Shown here in pieces: positions 51,994 to 59,992 of a stretch of DNA of 64,000 nt. This stretch comes from Paludibaculum fermentans (GTDB taxonomy: Bacteria; Acidobacteriota; Terriglobia; Bryobacterales; Bryobacteraceae): the NCBI RefSeq assembly GCF_015277775.1, contig NZ_CP063849.1, forward strand, positions 3,658,001-3,722,000, in the 5' to 3' direction. Under the pieces are notes generated by a model that was given only the letters and a program-made list of their open reading frames with translations, was not told where the DNA came from and did no database searches. Position 1 is the stretch's first letter. Every line of letters starts with the position of its first letter. A program made the position numbers and the translations under genes.

Positions 51994-54183
51994 CTACCGG
52001 GTGGCCGCTGGTGCGCCGCGCTCGTTCCTGGAATAGCGCTCGAAGAACTCCACCATTCTGAGCATGTGGTCCATGCGACGGCCCGGATTGCCTGACCGTG
52101 TCAGTTCGTGGCCTTCTCCCGGATAGCGGATGTACTCCACCGGCTTGCCCTGCTGCTCCAGCGCCCGGAACAGCATCTGGCTCTGCGTCGGACCTGTGCG
52201 GTAATCCGTGCTGGCATGCAGGATCAACAACGGAGTCTGGATCTTGCTCACATACGTCAGCGGCGACTCCGAGTCCAGAATCTTCCTGGCCTCCGGCTGC
52301 CAAGGGAAGCCGCCGAAGGCGCCCTGCACCAGCACGTAGGCATTCCCCTCCCCATAAAACGTCGACAGCTCATAGACCCCACGTTGCGCGGCCGCGGCCT
52401 TGAACCGGTTGTCATGGCCCACGATCCAGGCGGTCAAATACCCCGCATACGAACCACCCGTCAGAAACAGGCGATCCTTGTCCACCAACTGATTTGTCTT
52501 TACCGTCTCATCGAGAGCAGCCAGTACCTCGCCCGCCGGACCCGCGCCCCAGTTCCTGAAGTTGGCTTTGAGGAACGCCGCCCCATACCCACTGGAACCT
52601 CGCGGATTCGCATACACCACGCCGTAGCCCCATGCGCAAAACGTCTGGAACTCGTGCCACATCGAGAACTCACCCGGCCCCCACATCGCCGACGGCCCGC
52701 CGTGCATGTCGAGGACCCACGGATACTGTTTACCCTGCTCCGCGCCCTCCGGATTCATGACCCAATACTGCACCCTGCGCCCATCCGGCCGGGTCAGCCA
52801 CTTCTCCACCGGCTTCACAACAATCTTGCCGGCCAGCCAACTCTCATGTAAGTCCGTCAGCCGCCTGGCCTTGCCGCCCGGCTCCCTGAGATAGAGCTCG
52901 TTCGGGTTCTCCGCGCTCGTCAGGGCGTAGACGATCTTGCCCCCGCCGCATGCGAAGAGCTGCACCCCGTTGGGGGACTCGATGAGCATCTGCAGATGCC
53001 CGTCCCGAATCCGCAGGAGCGGAAAACCGCCGTGCCATCCACTGGTAAACAGAATGGAGCCATCCGAGTTGTAGGTGATGCCCTGTGGCGTGGCGTCCCA
53101 CTGCTCATTCAACAGCTTCAGCTCCTGGCCTTCCAGGTTCGTCAGCGCCAGCTTCGGCTGCGAGTAAACAAGGTCGGCGGGATCGGAAACCGTCACCAGC
53201 AACTGCCGTCCATCCGGCGTAAACCGGGCCAGTTGCCAGTTGTGTTTCTCGTCGTCCAGAATCGCGTGGTCGCCGTTACCCGCCGCGTCCATAAGCCGTA
53301 CTGCGCCCCGACGCAGGCGGTCCGGATGCTGCTTGGCTTCCGCAAACGAGCCGTACGCAATCAGCCGCCCGTCTGGAGACCACTGCGGATTGTTGTGCGG
53401 CAGGAATCCCTTTGTGATCTGCGTAACTTTGTTCTGCGCCGCCAGATCGACCACAAACAGTTGCGAAATGGTCATCTCGGGCGCCAAGCCCTGTTCGCCC
53501 AGGAAATTCATCCGGCTGATGACAGTCGGATTGTCCTTCTGCCCGTTCTTGTAGAGCCAGGCCCGGATCTGCGCCAGATCGCCATCCGGACGCGCCGCCT
53601 CCAGTTGCTCCTTTGTATACGCTTCGTACTCACGCCCCGGCCGTTCCAGGGAGTAGGGGGGGACGCCATCGAGCTTCGAGAGCGGAATCGCGCTGCTTAC
53701 CAGCAGGGCCTGTCCGTCCGGACGCCAAACTACACTTCCGGCACCCTGCTCCAGGCTGGTCACTGGCTGCGGCTCGCCGGGCGCATCCATCCTCAATAGA
53801 AAGACTTGCGGCTTCGGCTTGCTCTTCGTGTCTCCGCCCGCCGCATTGTCAGTCCGCAGGAATGCCAGCCACTTCCCATCGGAACTCAACTGCGGCGAAG
53901 AATCATTCCGGTTCCCGAACGTCAGTTGGATCGGTTGCGCGGCCGGGTCGTTGAGGTCGACCCGCCAGAGGTGAGTCCGGTATCCGTACTCGACCTCACC
54001 TTCCTTGCCTGCATCGGCAAACATCGAGCGAACACCATACACGGCGAACGCCCCGTTGGACGCCACATCCACCGCTGCCACCTGCCGGATCCTGAGAAGA
54101 TCGGCGGCCGAAATACGTGTTTTTGCCGCCGGTTGGCCAGTCAAAGGCACGAGTCCCAGGAGTAGGAGGCAGAGGAGTCGCAT
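51994..54183 (-). CDS. Secreted S9 family prolyl oligopeptidase-like peptidase
   Basis: The 729-residue product has a signal peptide (MRLLCLLLLGLVPLTGQ), an N-terminal beta-propeller of WD40/PD40 type to about residue 440, and a C-terminal alpha/beta hydrolase. The catalytic serine is in LTGGSYAGYLTAW, the aspartate in LILHASTDYRTGP and the histidine in YPGEGHEL. Such acylaminoacyl- or dipeptidyl-peptidases release small peptides outside the cytoplasm. A TAACAT box lies seven bases before the ATG at 54183. Confidence 0.9.
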   Translation of the reverse strand: MRLLCLLLLGLVPLTGQPAAKTRISAADLLRIRQVAAVDVASNGAFAVYGVRSMFADAGKEGEVEYGYRTHLWRVDLNDPAAQPIQLTFGNRNDSSPQLSSDGKWLAFLRTDNAAGGDTKSKPKPQVFLLRMDAPGEPQPVTSLEQGAGSVVWRPDGQALLVSSAIPLSKLDGVPPYSLERPGREYEAYTKEQLEAARPDGDLAQIRAWLYKNGQKDNPTVISRMNFLGEQGLAPEMTISQLFVVDLAAQNKVTQITKGFLPHNNPQWSPDGRLIAYGSFAEAKQHPDRLRRGAVRLMDAAGNGDHAILDDEKHNWQLARFTPDGRQLLVTVSDPADLVYSQPKLALTNLEGQELKLLNEQWDATPQGITYNSDGSILFTSGWHGGFPLLRIRDGHLQMLIESPNGVQLFACGGGKIVYALTSAENPNELYLREPGGKARRLTDLHESWLAGKIVVKPVEKWLTRPDGRRVQYWVMNPEGAEQGKQYPWVLDMHGGPSAMWGPGEFSMWHEFQTFCAWGYGVVYANPRGSSGYGAAFLKANFRNWGAGPAGEVLAALDETVKTNQLVDKDRLFLTGGSYAGYLTAWIVGHDNRFKAAAAQRGVYELSTFYGEGNAYVLVQGAFGGFPWQPEARKILDSESPLTYVSKIQTPLLILHASTDYRTGPTQSQMLFRALEQQGKPVEYIRYPGEGHELTRSGNPGRRMDHMLRMVEFFERYSRNERGAPAATR

Positions 54184-54190
54184 CTCTGCA

Positions 54191-54196
54191 ATGTTA
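54191..54196 (-). promoter_or_regulatory. Candidate -10 box TAACAT of the S9 peptidase gene
   Basis: It ends seven bases before the ATG at 54183. The gap of 34 bp to the divergent trp gene means both promoters overlap here. Confidence 0.35.
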
Positions 54197-54217
54197 ACCT
54201 AGAAGAACAGCCCTCCC

Positions 54218-56368
54218 ATGCGAACGCTTCGTTACACCTCTAAGAGCGGGATTGACGTGTCCCGTACGGTGTCACGGCTTCCGTTCAAGCGCGGCCTCGA
54301 CCATCTGCTGCGCGAACTGGATCACCACCGTGGCATCTATCTGTCCTCGGGTTATGAATACCCGGAGCGTTATGCCCGATGGGACATCGCCAGCCTCTGC
54401 CCGCCCCTCGAAATCACCGGCCGCGGCCGTGAGATCCAATTCCGTCCGCTGAACACACGCGGCCAGATGCTGGCCGAGATGCTGTATGCCGCCCTCAAGG
54501 ATCATCCGCACTGGGAGTCGTTTGGCCTGTCCGCCGGCCTGCTGCAGGGCCGCCTCAAGCCGCTGCCTGCCCTCTTTCCGGAAGAGGAGCGCAGCAAGCA
54601 GCCCTCCTGCTTCTCAGTCCTGCGCGCCCTGGTGGATGAATTCCGCAATCCCAAGGACACCCGGCTTTCGCTGGTCGGTGCTTTTGGCTACGACCTGCTG
54701 TTTCAGTTCGATCCCATCGAATTGAAGCTGCCGCGCAACGGCCACAAGGACCTGCACCTCTACTTCTGCGACGACATCTGCTTCATGGACCGCAAGCGCG
54801 AAGTCATTGAGCGCTATCAGTACGACTTCGACTTCGAATCCATCTCGACGCTCGGCCTTTCGCGCACCGCCGAAGAGATCCCGCCCGTCGCCGCCAGCGC
54901 TCCACTGGAGATCATCTCCGACCATGCACCCGAAGAGTACGCCGCCAAGGTCGAAACCGTACGCGGCGGCATGAAGCAGGGCGACTTTTATGAGGTCGTT
55001 CTTCGCCAGACATTCTCCGCCGGCTTTGAAGGCAGCCCGTCTGAATTATTCCAACGCATTCAGACCACCAGCCCCAGCCCCTACGAATTCCTGCTCCAGT
55101 TCGGAGACGAGCAACTCATCGGCGCCAGCCCCGAGATGTTCGTCCGCGTGGAAGGCCGCCGGGTGGAGACCTGCCCTATCTCCGGCACGGCCCGCCGCAC
55201 GGGCGATCCGCTGCGCGACCACGATCTGATCCGCGATCTGCTCAACTCACCCAAGGAAGAGTCAGAGCTGACGATGTGTACCGACGTCGACCGCAACGAC
55301 AAGTCGCGCGTCTGCGAGCCGGGCTCAGTCAAAGTCATCGGCCGCCGCCTGATCGAGCGCTACGCCGGCCTGTTTCACACAGTCGATCACGTCGAAGGCA
55401 CGCTGGCCGAAGGGTTCGATTCGCTCGACGCCTTCCTATCTCACATGTGGGCAGTCACCATGATCGGCGCACCCAAGAAGGCGGCCGCCCAGGCCATTGA
55501 GAATCTGGAAAAGAATGCGCGCGGCTGGTATGGCGGCGCGGTGGGTATGTTGTCGTTGAACGGCGACATGAACACCGGCATCCTCATCCGTACCGTTCAC
55601 CTTAAGAACGGCCTGGCCCGCTATCCCGTAGGCGCCACCCTTCTCTACGACTCCATCCCCGAAGCCGAAGAGCAGGAGACCCGGCTGAAGGCCACGGGCT
55701 TCTTCCGCTCCCTGCAGGTGAAGCCCAAAGCCGCTGCCGCCAGCGTGGAAACGGAAAACTACGGCCGCGGCATCAAGCTGCTCCTGGTCGATAACGACGA
55801 CTGTTTTATCCAGACCCTGGCCAACTACGCGCGCCAGACCGGAGCCGAGGTGGTCACCTACCGCAGCGGCTTCCCGCTCTCGCTGATCGCCGAGATCAAA
55901 CCGGACATTGTCATGATCTCCCCCGGGCCTGGCCGCCCGAACGACTTCAACGTGCCGCAGACCGCCCGCCACGCCGCCGCGCTCGGTATCCCCGTATTCG
56001 GGGTCTGCCTGGGCCTGCAGGGTATTGTGGAAGCCTGGGGCGGCGAACTGGGCGTGCTGCCTTACCCCATGCACGGCAAACCGTCGTGGGTGGAGCACCG
56101 CAATCTCGGTGTCTTCGAAGGACTTCCGCCGAAGGTCAAAGTCGGCCGCTACCACTCGCTCTACGCACTGCGCGACAAACTGCCTGCGTGCCTGGAGATC
56201 ACCGCCGAAAGCGAAGACGGCATCATCATGGGCGTTCGCCATCGCGACCTGCCCGTGGAAGCGGTACAGTTTCATCCCGAGAGCCTGCTCTCCACAGACG
56301 GTGAGCATGGCCTGCAGATGATCCGGAACATGGTCAAAATTTACGGGCGCGCCAAAGTAGCCCACTGA
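54218..56368 (+). CDS. trpE: Fused anthranilate synthase TrpE-TrpG
   Basis: The 716-residue product has the chorismate-binding component I (about 1-510; GDFYEVVLRQTF, LIGASPEMFVRVEG, ISGTARRTGDPL, DVDRNDKSRVCEPG) and a glutamine amidotransferase domain (about 525-716). The amidotransferase triad is visible: the cysteine in FGVCLGLQG and the His-Glu in VQFHPESL. It converts chorismate and glutamine to anthranilate. Fusion of the two subunits occurs in several lineages, so this is an unusual but known form; a PhzE-type enzyme is less likely without phenazine genes. There is no room for a leader-peptide attenuator in the 34-bp upstream gap. Confidence 0.9.
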   Translation: MRTLRYTSKSGIDVSRTVSRLPFKRGLDHLLRELDHHRGIYLSSGYEYPERYARWDIASLCPPLEITGRGREIQFRPLNTRGQMLAEMLYAALKDHPHWESFGLSAGLLQGRLKPLPALFPEEERSKQPSCFSVLRALVDEFRNPKDTRLSLVGAFGYDLLFQFDPIELKLPRNGHKDLHLYFCDDICFMDRKREVIERYQYDFDFESISTLGLSRTAEEIPPVAASAPLEIISDHAPEEYAAKVETVRGGMKQGDFYEVVLRQTFSAGFEGSPSELFQRIQTTSPSPYEFLLQFGDEQLIGASPEMFVRVEGRRVETCPISGTARRTGDPLRDHDLIRDLLNSPKEESELTMCTDVDRNDKSRVCEPGSVKVIGRRLIERYAGLFHTVDHVEGTLAEGFDSLDAFLSHMWAVTMIGAPKKAAAQAIENLEKNARGWYGGAVGMLSLNGDMNTGILIRTVHLKNGLARYPVGATLLYDSIPEAEEQETRLKATGFFRSLQVKPKAAAASVETENYGRGIKLLLVDNDDCFIQTLANYARQTGAEVVTYRSGFPLSLIAEIKPDIVMISPGPGRPNDFNVPQTARHAAALGIPVFGVCLGLQGIVEAWGGELGVLPYPMHGKPSWVEHRNLGVFEGLPPKVKVGRYHSLYALRDKLPACLEITAESEDGIIMGVRHRDLPVEAVQFHPESLLSTDGEHGLQMIRNMVKIYGRAKVAH

Positions 56369-56370
56369 CG

Positions 56371-56730
56371 ATGTACCGGCAGTTGTTGATCGGAATTATT
56401 GTGGGATGCACGGCCGCGGCCGTGACCTGTGCGCTTTATATGGATCTGTGCAGCCTGATTTTCCGCTGCGGCTGCGATCATATGTGGGGTGCCCGGGATG
56501 CCCATTGCAATGTGCACAGCCTCACCGGCAAACACTGTCCCTGGTGCAGCATCGGACAGGCCGGCCACGGCATCTTATTTGGTGTGGTCGTTGTGGCTCA
56601 GCTGGTGCTGGGCATCTTTCCACGACGCTGGAGTTGGGGCAAACGGCTGGCAACCGCGCTGGCTGCATTCCCCGTACTAGGCTGCGTGGAGGGCGTAACT
56701 CTAGGTTGGATCACTGGGTACTGGAACTAG
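56371..56730 (+). CDS. Small cysteine-rich membrane protein, function unknown
   Basis: The 119-residue product has TM helices at about residues 5-27 and 66-84, and probably a third at 92-112. Between the first two lies a loop with the metal-like pattern RCGCDH, AHCNVH and KHCPWCS, rich in Cys and His. It starts 2 bp after the trpE stop and is probably co-transcribed. No family was recognised. The Cys/His loop could bind a metal, an iron-sulfur cluster or form disulfides, which is inference. Confidence 0.65.
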   Translation: MYRQLLIGIIVGCTAAAVTCALYMDLCSLIFRCGCDHMWGARDAHCNVHSLTGKHCPWCSIGQAGHGILFGVVVVAQLVLGIFPRRWSWGKRLATALAAFPVLGCVEGVTLGWITGYWN

Positions 56731-56775
56731 GGTGCCATTGCGCCCTAAGGCAGAAGACTGAATACTGGAAAAACC

Positions 56776-56892
56776 ATGGACCTATCCGACGCCATCTACA
56801 TTCTCTTCCTCTTCATTTGCGCCTGGTTGGCCATGAACTGGGATTCCAACGGTGGCGGTGGTAAGCGCTCCCGCCTCCCCGTCATGTCCTGA
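56776..56892 (+). CDS. 38-aa single-helix membrane protein before hpnE
   Basis: Read directly from the sequence. The product starts MDLSDAIYILFLFICAWLAM, then NWDSNGGGGKRSRLPVMS. It has one hydrophobic helix (about residues 5-21) and a Gly-rich basic tail. GGAAAAACC precedes the ATG. It ends 2 bp before hpnE, which supports translational coupling. The role is unknown; it could be a small membrane partner of HpnE. Confidence 0.55.
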   Translation: MDLSDAIYILFLFICAWLAMNWDSNGGGGKRSRLPVMS

Positions 56893-56894
56893 AG

Positions 56895-58205
56895 ATGCCA
56901 AATGTTCTCGTGCTCGGCGGCGGTCTCGCCGGGCTTTCTGCTGCCGCGGCCCTCGGCCAATCCGGCCATCAGGTCACGGTCCTCGAAGCACGCCATTTCC
57001 TGGGTGGTCGCGCTACGTCCTATCCTCTGCCCGCCGACGAATCCGGCGAGGTGATCGACAACTGCCAGCACATTCTGCTGCGCTGCTGCGTCAACCTGCT
57101 CGATTTCTATCAGCGGCTCGGCGTCGAGCAGAGCATTCACTTCCATAAGGAATTCTTCTTCATCGAGCCCGGCGGGCGCACCTCCACGATGAAGGCCGGC
57201 ATCCTGCCCAAGCCGCTGCACTTCACCGGCTCGTTCGCAACCCTTCACTTCCTGTCGCTTTCCGACAAAATCGCCGTCGGCCGTGCCCTGCTCGCCATCC
57301 AGAGCGAGTGGCATACCCGCAAGGATCTTGACGCCATCACCATGCTCGACTGGCTCAAGGAAAAGCACCAGCCCGCCCAGGCCATTGAGCGTTTCTGGCG
57401 CCAGATCCTCGTCAGTTCCATCAACGAGGAACTCGACCGCATGGCCGCTTCCCATGGCTTCCAGGTCTTCTATCTCGGCTTTCTCGCCTCGTCCAACTCG
57501 TATCAGATGGGCGTCCCCGCCGTTCCGCTGGGTGAACTCTACTCGCAGGAGGCCTGGAAACGCATCCCTGGGGTCAACATCCGGTTCCGCACCCCAGTCA
57601 CCCGTATCGAATTCGAGGATGGCCTCGTCAAGGCGGCCTACTCCGGCGACGAGCGCTTCACGGCCGATCACTACATCTCCGCCCTGCCTTTTGAGCGTCT
57701 GGCCCTGCTGGCAACTCCGCTCAGCATCGATTACTCGCCGTTCGAGCATTCGCCCATCACCGGCATTCACCTGTGGTTCGACCGCCCGGTGACCGATCTG
57801 CCGCACGCCACCCTGCTCGATCGCACGCTCCAGTGGGCGTTCAACAAGCAGGATGGGCGCTATATCCAGTTGGTCGTGAGCGCCTCGCGCACTCTCACTG
57901 ATTTACCGCGAAACGAAGTGATCGATCTGGCCGTCCGAGAATTAAAGGAGTTCTTCCCTGCCGCGCAGAACGCGAAGCTTGTGAAAGCACACGTCGTGAA
58001 AGAGATTCGCGCCACCTTCTCCGCCAAACCCGGCCTGGAACTGCTGCGGCCCGAAGCCCGCACCAATGTCCCCAATCTCGTCCTGGCCGGTGACTGGACC
58101 CGCTCCGGCTGGCCGGCCACCATGGAAGGGGCCGTTCGTAGCGGCTACAAAGCGGCCGATGTCGTTTATCCGGCCGGAAGAGCCCTTCTGCCCGACATCG
58201 CTTAG
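56895..58205 (+). CDS. hpnE: Hydroxysqualene dehydroxylase HpnE
   Basis: The 436-residue product is an FAD-dependent amine-oxidase/phytoene-desaturase-like enzyme: dinucleotide loop VLGGGLAGLSAAAALG, then GGRATSYP, DNCQHILLRCCVNLLDFY and C-terminal VLAGDWTRSGWPATMEGAVRSG. The DNCQHILLRC block is characteristic of HpnE. It reduces hydroxysqualene to squalene, completing the HpnCDE route. It lies about 17 kb from hpnC and hpnD, separated by unrelated genes. Confidence 0.92.
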   Translation: MPNVLVLGGGLAGLSAAAALGQSGHQVTVLEARHFLGGRATSYPLPADESGEVIDNCQHILLRCCVNLLDFYQRLGVEQSIHFHKEFFFIEPGGRTSTMKAGILPKPLHFTGSFATLHFLSLSDKIAVGRALLAIQSEWHTRKDLDAITMLDWLKEKHQPAQAIERFWRQILVSSINEELDRMAASHGFQVFYLGFLASSNSYQMGVPAVPLGELYSQEAWKRIPGVNIRFRTPVTRIEFEDGLVKAAYSGDERFTADHYISALPFERLALLATPLSIDYSPFEHSPITGIHLWFDRPVTDLPHATLLDRTLQWAFNKQDGRYIQLVVSASRTLTDLPRNEVIDLAVRELKEFFPAAQNAKLVKAHVVKEIRATFSAKPGLELLRPEARTNVPNLVLAGDWTRSGWPATMEGAVRSGYKAADVVYPAGRALLPDIA

Positions 58206-58208
58206 AAT
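58203..58208 (+). promoter_or_regulatory. Candidate -10 box TAGAAT before the small beta-domain gene
   Basis: TAGAAT is repeated directly (58203-58214) up to the ATG at 58215. The first copy is six bases before the start codon, as in leaderless promoters. Confidence 0.4.
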
Positions 58209-58214
58209 TAGAAT

Positions 58215-58589
58215 ATGCGATCGCGTTTTCTCGCTCTGATGGCCCTGCTGGTCTTCGCCTTCCCTGTGTTGGCGGACCCACCCATGACTTCGCTGAAGAT
58301 CGAGGTCAAGACTTATACCGAGAAGCCCATCGATCGCGCCAGCGTGATCGTGAAGTTCTCGCCCGGACGGAACTACGTCAAGCTGGGTAAGCGGACGCAC
58401 ACTGCGTGGCAGATGAAGACCAACCAGGAAGGTGTGGCGAAGATCCCGCCGCTGCCCCAGGGCAACATCCTCATCCAGGTTATCGCCAAGGGCTACCAGA
58501 CGTTCGGCCAGACCTTCGAAGTCAATGAAGCTGAGCGCACCATCGAAGTGAAGCTGAACGCCCCACAGCCGCAGGTCAGCGCCCACTAG
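58215..58589 (+). CDS. Secreted carboxypeptidase-regulatory-like beta-sandwich protein
   Basis: The 124-residue product has a signal peptide (MRSRFLALMALLVFAFPVLA). The mature part resembles a CarboxypepD_reg-like domain (EKPIDRASVIVKF, NQEGVAKIPPLPQGNILIQV, AKGYQTFGQTFEV). It starts 10 bp after hpnE. Its stop overlaps the convergent cyclase gene by 4 bp. The role is unknown; it may bind sugar or the cell wall. Confidence 0.7.
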   Translation: MRSRFLALMALLVFAFPVLADPPMTSLKIEVKTYTEKPIDRASVIVKFSPGRNYVKLGKRTHTAWQMKTNQEGVAKIPPLPQGNILIQVIAKGYQTFGQTFEVNEAERTIEVKLNAPQPQVSAH

Positions 58590-59215
58590 GGCAATCGTCG
58601 AATCAAAGCACGGGCCGGCGATCCGTCCGAGCCCGGAATCAGCAAAGGCAGACACACCAGTTCGTACGAACCAGGCTCGATGTGTGTCAGCACCAGTCCC
58701 TCGATGACGTAGATCCCGGCGCCCAGCAGCGCCACATGGGTCTCCCGCAGGTCATTCTGGAAGCCGCCCACCGACAGGTAATCCACGCCCACCATCCTCA
58801 CTCGGGCAGCGGCCAGCTTCAGCGCCGCCTCTTCCGACACGTATACGAACTCTTCCACAAACCCCGTCTGCGTCAAGTACTCTCGTGAGTTCCGCGTCTT
58901 GAAAATCACCCGAGCGCCCGGCGGCAGATCATCCGGAACGTGCCGCGCCCGCACGGCCTGCGGGTCGTCCACTTCAATCACCACGGCCGGCCCCATCAGT
59001 TGATCCAGCGGCATGTGCTCCATGCTCACGCCATCGGCAAGAAAGTGGCGCGGCGCATCGACGTGCGTCCCGCTGTGAGCCGTCATGCCGAGCACGGTCA
59101 GATTGAACGGATCGCCCCGATCCAGGGACATGGTTTGTTCGACGCGGACAGGCGTATCGCCGGGCCACACGACCATGTCGCTCCGGATAGGCGTGGAGAT
59201 GTCGATCCAACTCAT
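58586..59215 (-). CDS. Cyclase family metal-dependent hydrolase (kynurenine formamidase-like)
   Basis: The 209-residue product has the metal motif HSGTHVDAPRHF, and SPMVVWPGDTP-like and VGVDYLSVGG regions typical of the cyclase/KynB family (PF04199). The family hydrolyses N-formylkynurenine or similar amides and esters. The nearby trpE gene gives only a weak hint at tryptophan chemistry. The second DUF1080 gene lies 5 bp upstream on this strand, so they may be co-transcribed. Confidence 0.82.
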   Translation of the reverse strand: MSWIDISTPIRSDMVVWPGDTPVRVEQTMSLDRGDPFNLTVLGMTAHSGTHVDAPRHFLADGVSMEHMPLDQLMGPAVVIEVDDPQAVRARHVPDDLPPGARVIFKTRNSREYLTQTGFVEEFVYVSEEAALKLAAARVRMVGVDYLSVGGFQNDLRETHVALLGAGIYVIEGLVLTHIEPGSYELVCLPLLIPGSDGSPARALIRRLP

Positions 59216-59220
59216 GCGGT

Positions 59221-59985
59221 TTAGCGTTCCGGGATCTCGCCCAGCGGACGCCAGTAGATGTTGCGGAAGGCCACCGGACCATGGTCGCCCTGCAGCATCA
59301 GCGGATTCGTAGCCGCTTCCGGAATCTCCATATGCGCCCGCGTGCCTTCCGGCACTTCCACATCCCGCTGCACTTCCACGCCGTTGAACATCACCAGCAG
59401 GAACCGTGCATTCTCCGTCTTCTTGCCGGAAGCATCGAACCGCGGAGCGCGGAACCAGATGTGATACCGCTGCCAGTTGCCGGGCGCCAGCATGGCATTC
59501 ACCTTTGGAGCGGAGCCGCCCACAGGCCGGTTATTGATCCAGCGGTGATAGACGGCCGCGCAGTCGCCAGTGGTCAGATCCTGCGATCCGAAGCTATCCA
59601 GAATCTGGATTTCATACAGCCCATGCAGGTACACACCGGAGTTCGCACCCTTGGGGATCATCCACTCGATGTAGAGTTCGATGTCGCCGAACTTCTGGTC
59701 GGTGACGAAGTTCTGCGTGCGGCCATTCTTCCCGTTCACCATACGGTCGCCCGCGCTACCGACGAAGGACAGCGCCTTCGGCGAGTACATACGGTCGAAG
59801 CGGATCCCGCGCGCCGCCACCCACTCGTGTGGCTTGGTGGGATCCATGGCGTGCCACCCTTCGAGGTTCGTCCCGTTCAACAGGGGCTTCCATCCCTCCT
59901 GGGTGAGGTAGGGTGCGTCCTGGGCCCACAGCCCGAGCGTCGCAACGAGGACGCCGGCGAAGAGAAGAAGACTGCGTCTGAACAT
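59221..59985 (-). CDS. Secreted DUF1080 (3-keto-disaccharide hydrolase-like) protein, single domain
   Basis: The 254-residue product has a signal peptide (MFRRSLLLFAGVLVATLGLWA) and a single DUF1080 jelly-roll (LLNGTNLEGWHAMD, GDIELYIEWMIPKGANSGV, LYEIQILDSFG, LMLQGDHGPVAFRNIYWRP). It lies 7 bp after the GH-like gene on this strand and is presumably expressed with it. The family hydrolyses 3-ketoglycosides; substrate binding has not been shown here. Confidence 0.85.
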   Translation of the reverse strand: MFRRSLLLFAGVLVATLGLWAQDAPYLTQEGWKPLLNGTNLEGWHAMDPTKPHEWVAARGIRFDRMYSPKALSFVGSAGDRMVNGKNGRTQNFVTDQKFGDIELYIEWMIPKGANSGVYLHGLYEIQILDSFGSQDLTTGDCAAVYHRWINNRPVGGSAPKVNAMLAPGNWQRYHIWFRAPRFDASGKKTENARFLLVMFNGVEVQRDVEVPEGTRAHMEIPEAATNPLMLQGDHGPVAFRNIYWRPLGEIPER

Positions 59986-59992
59986 GGGGACA

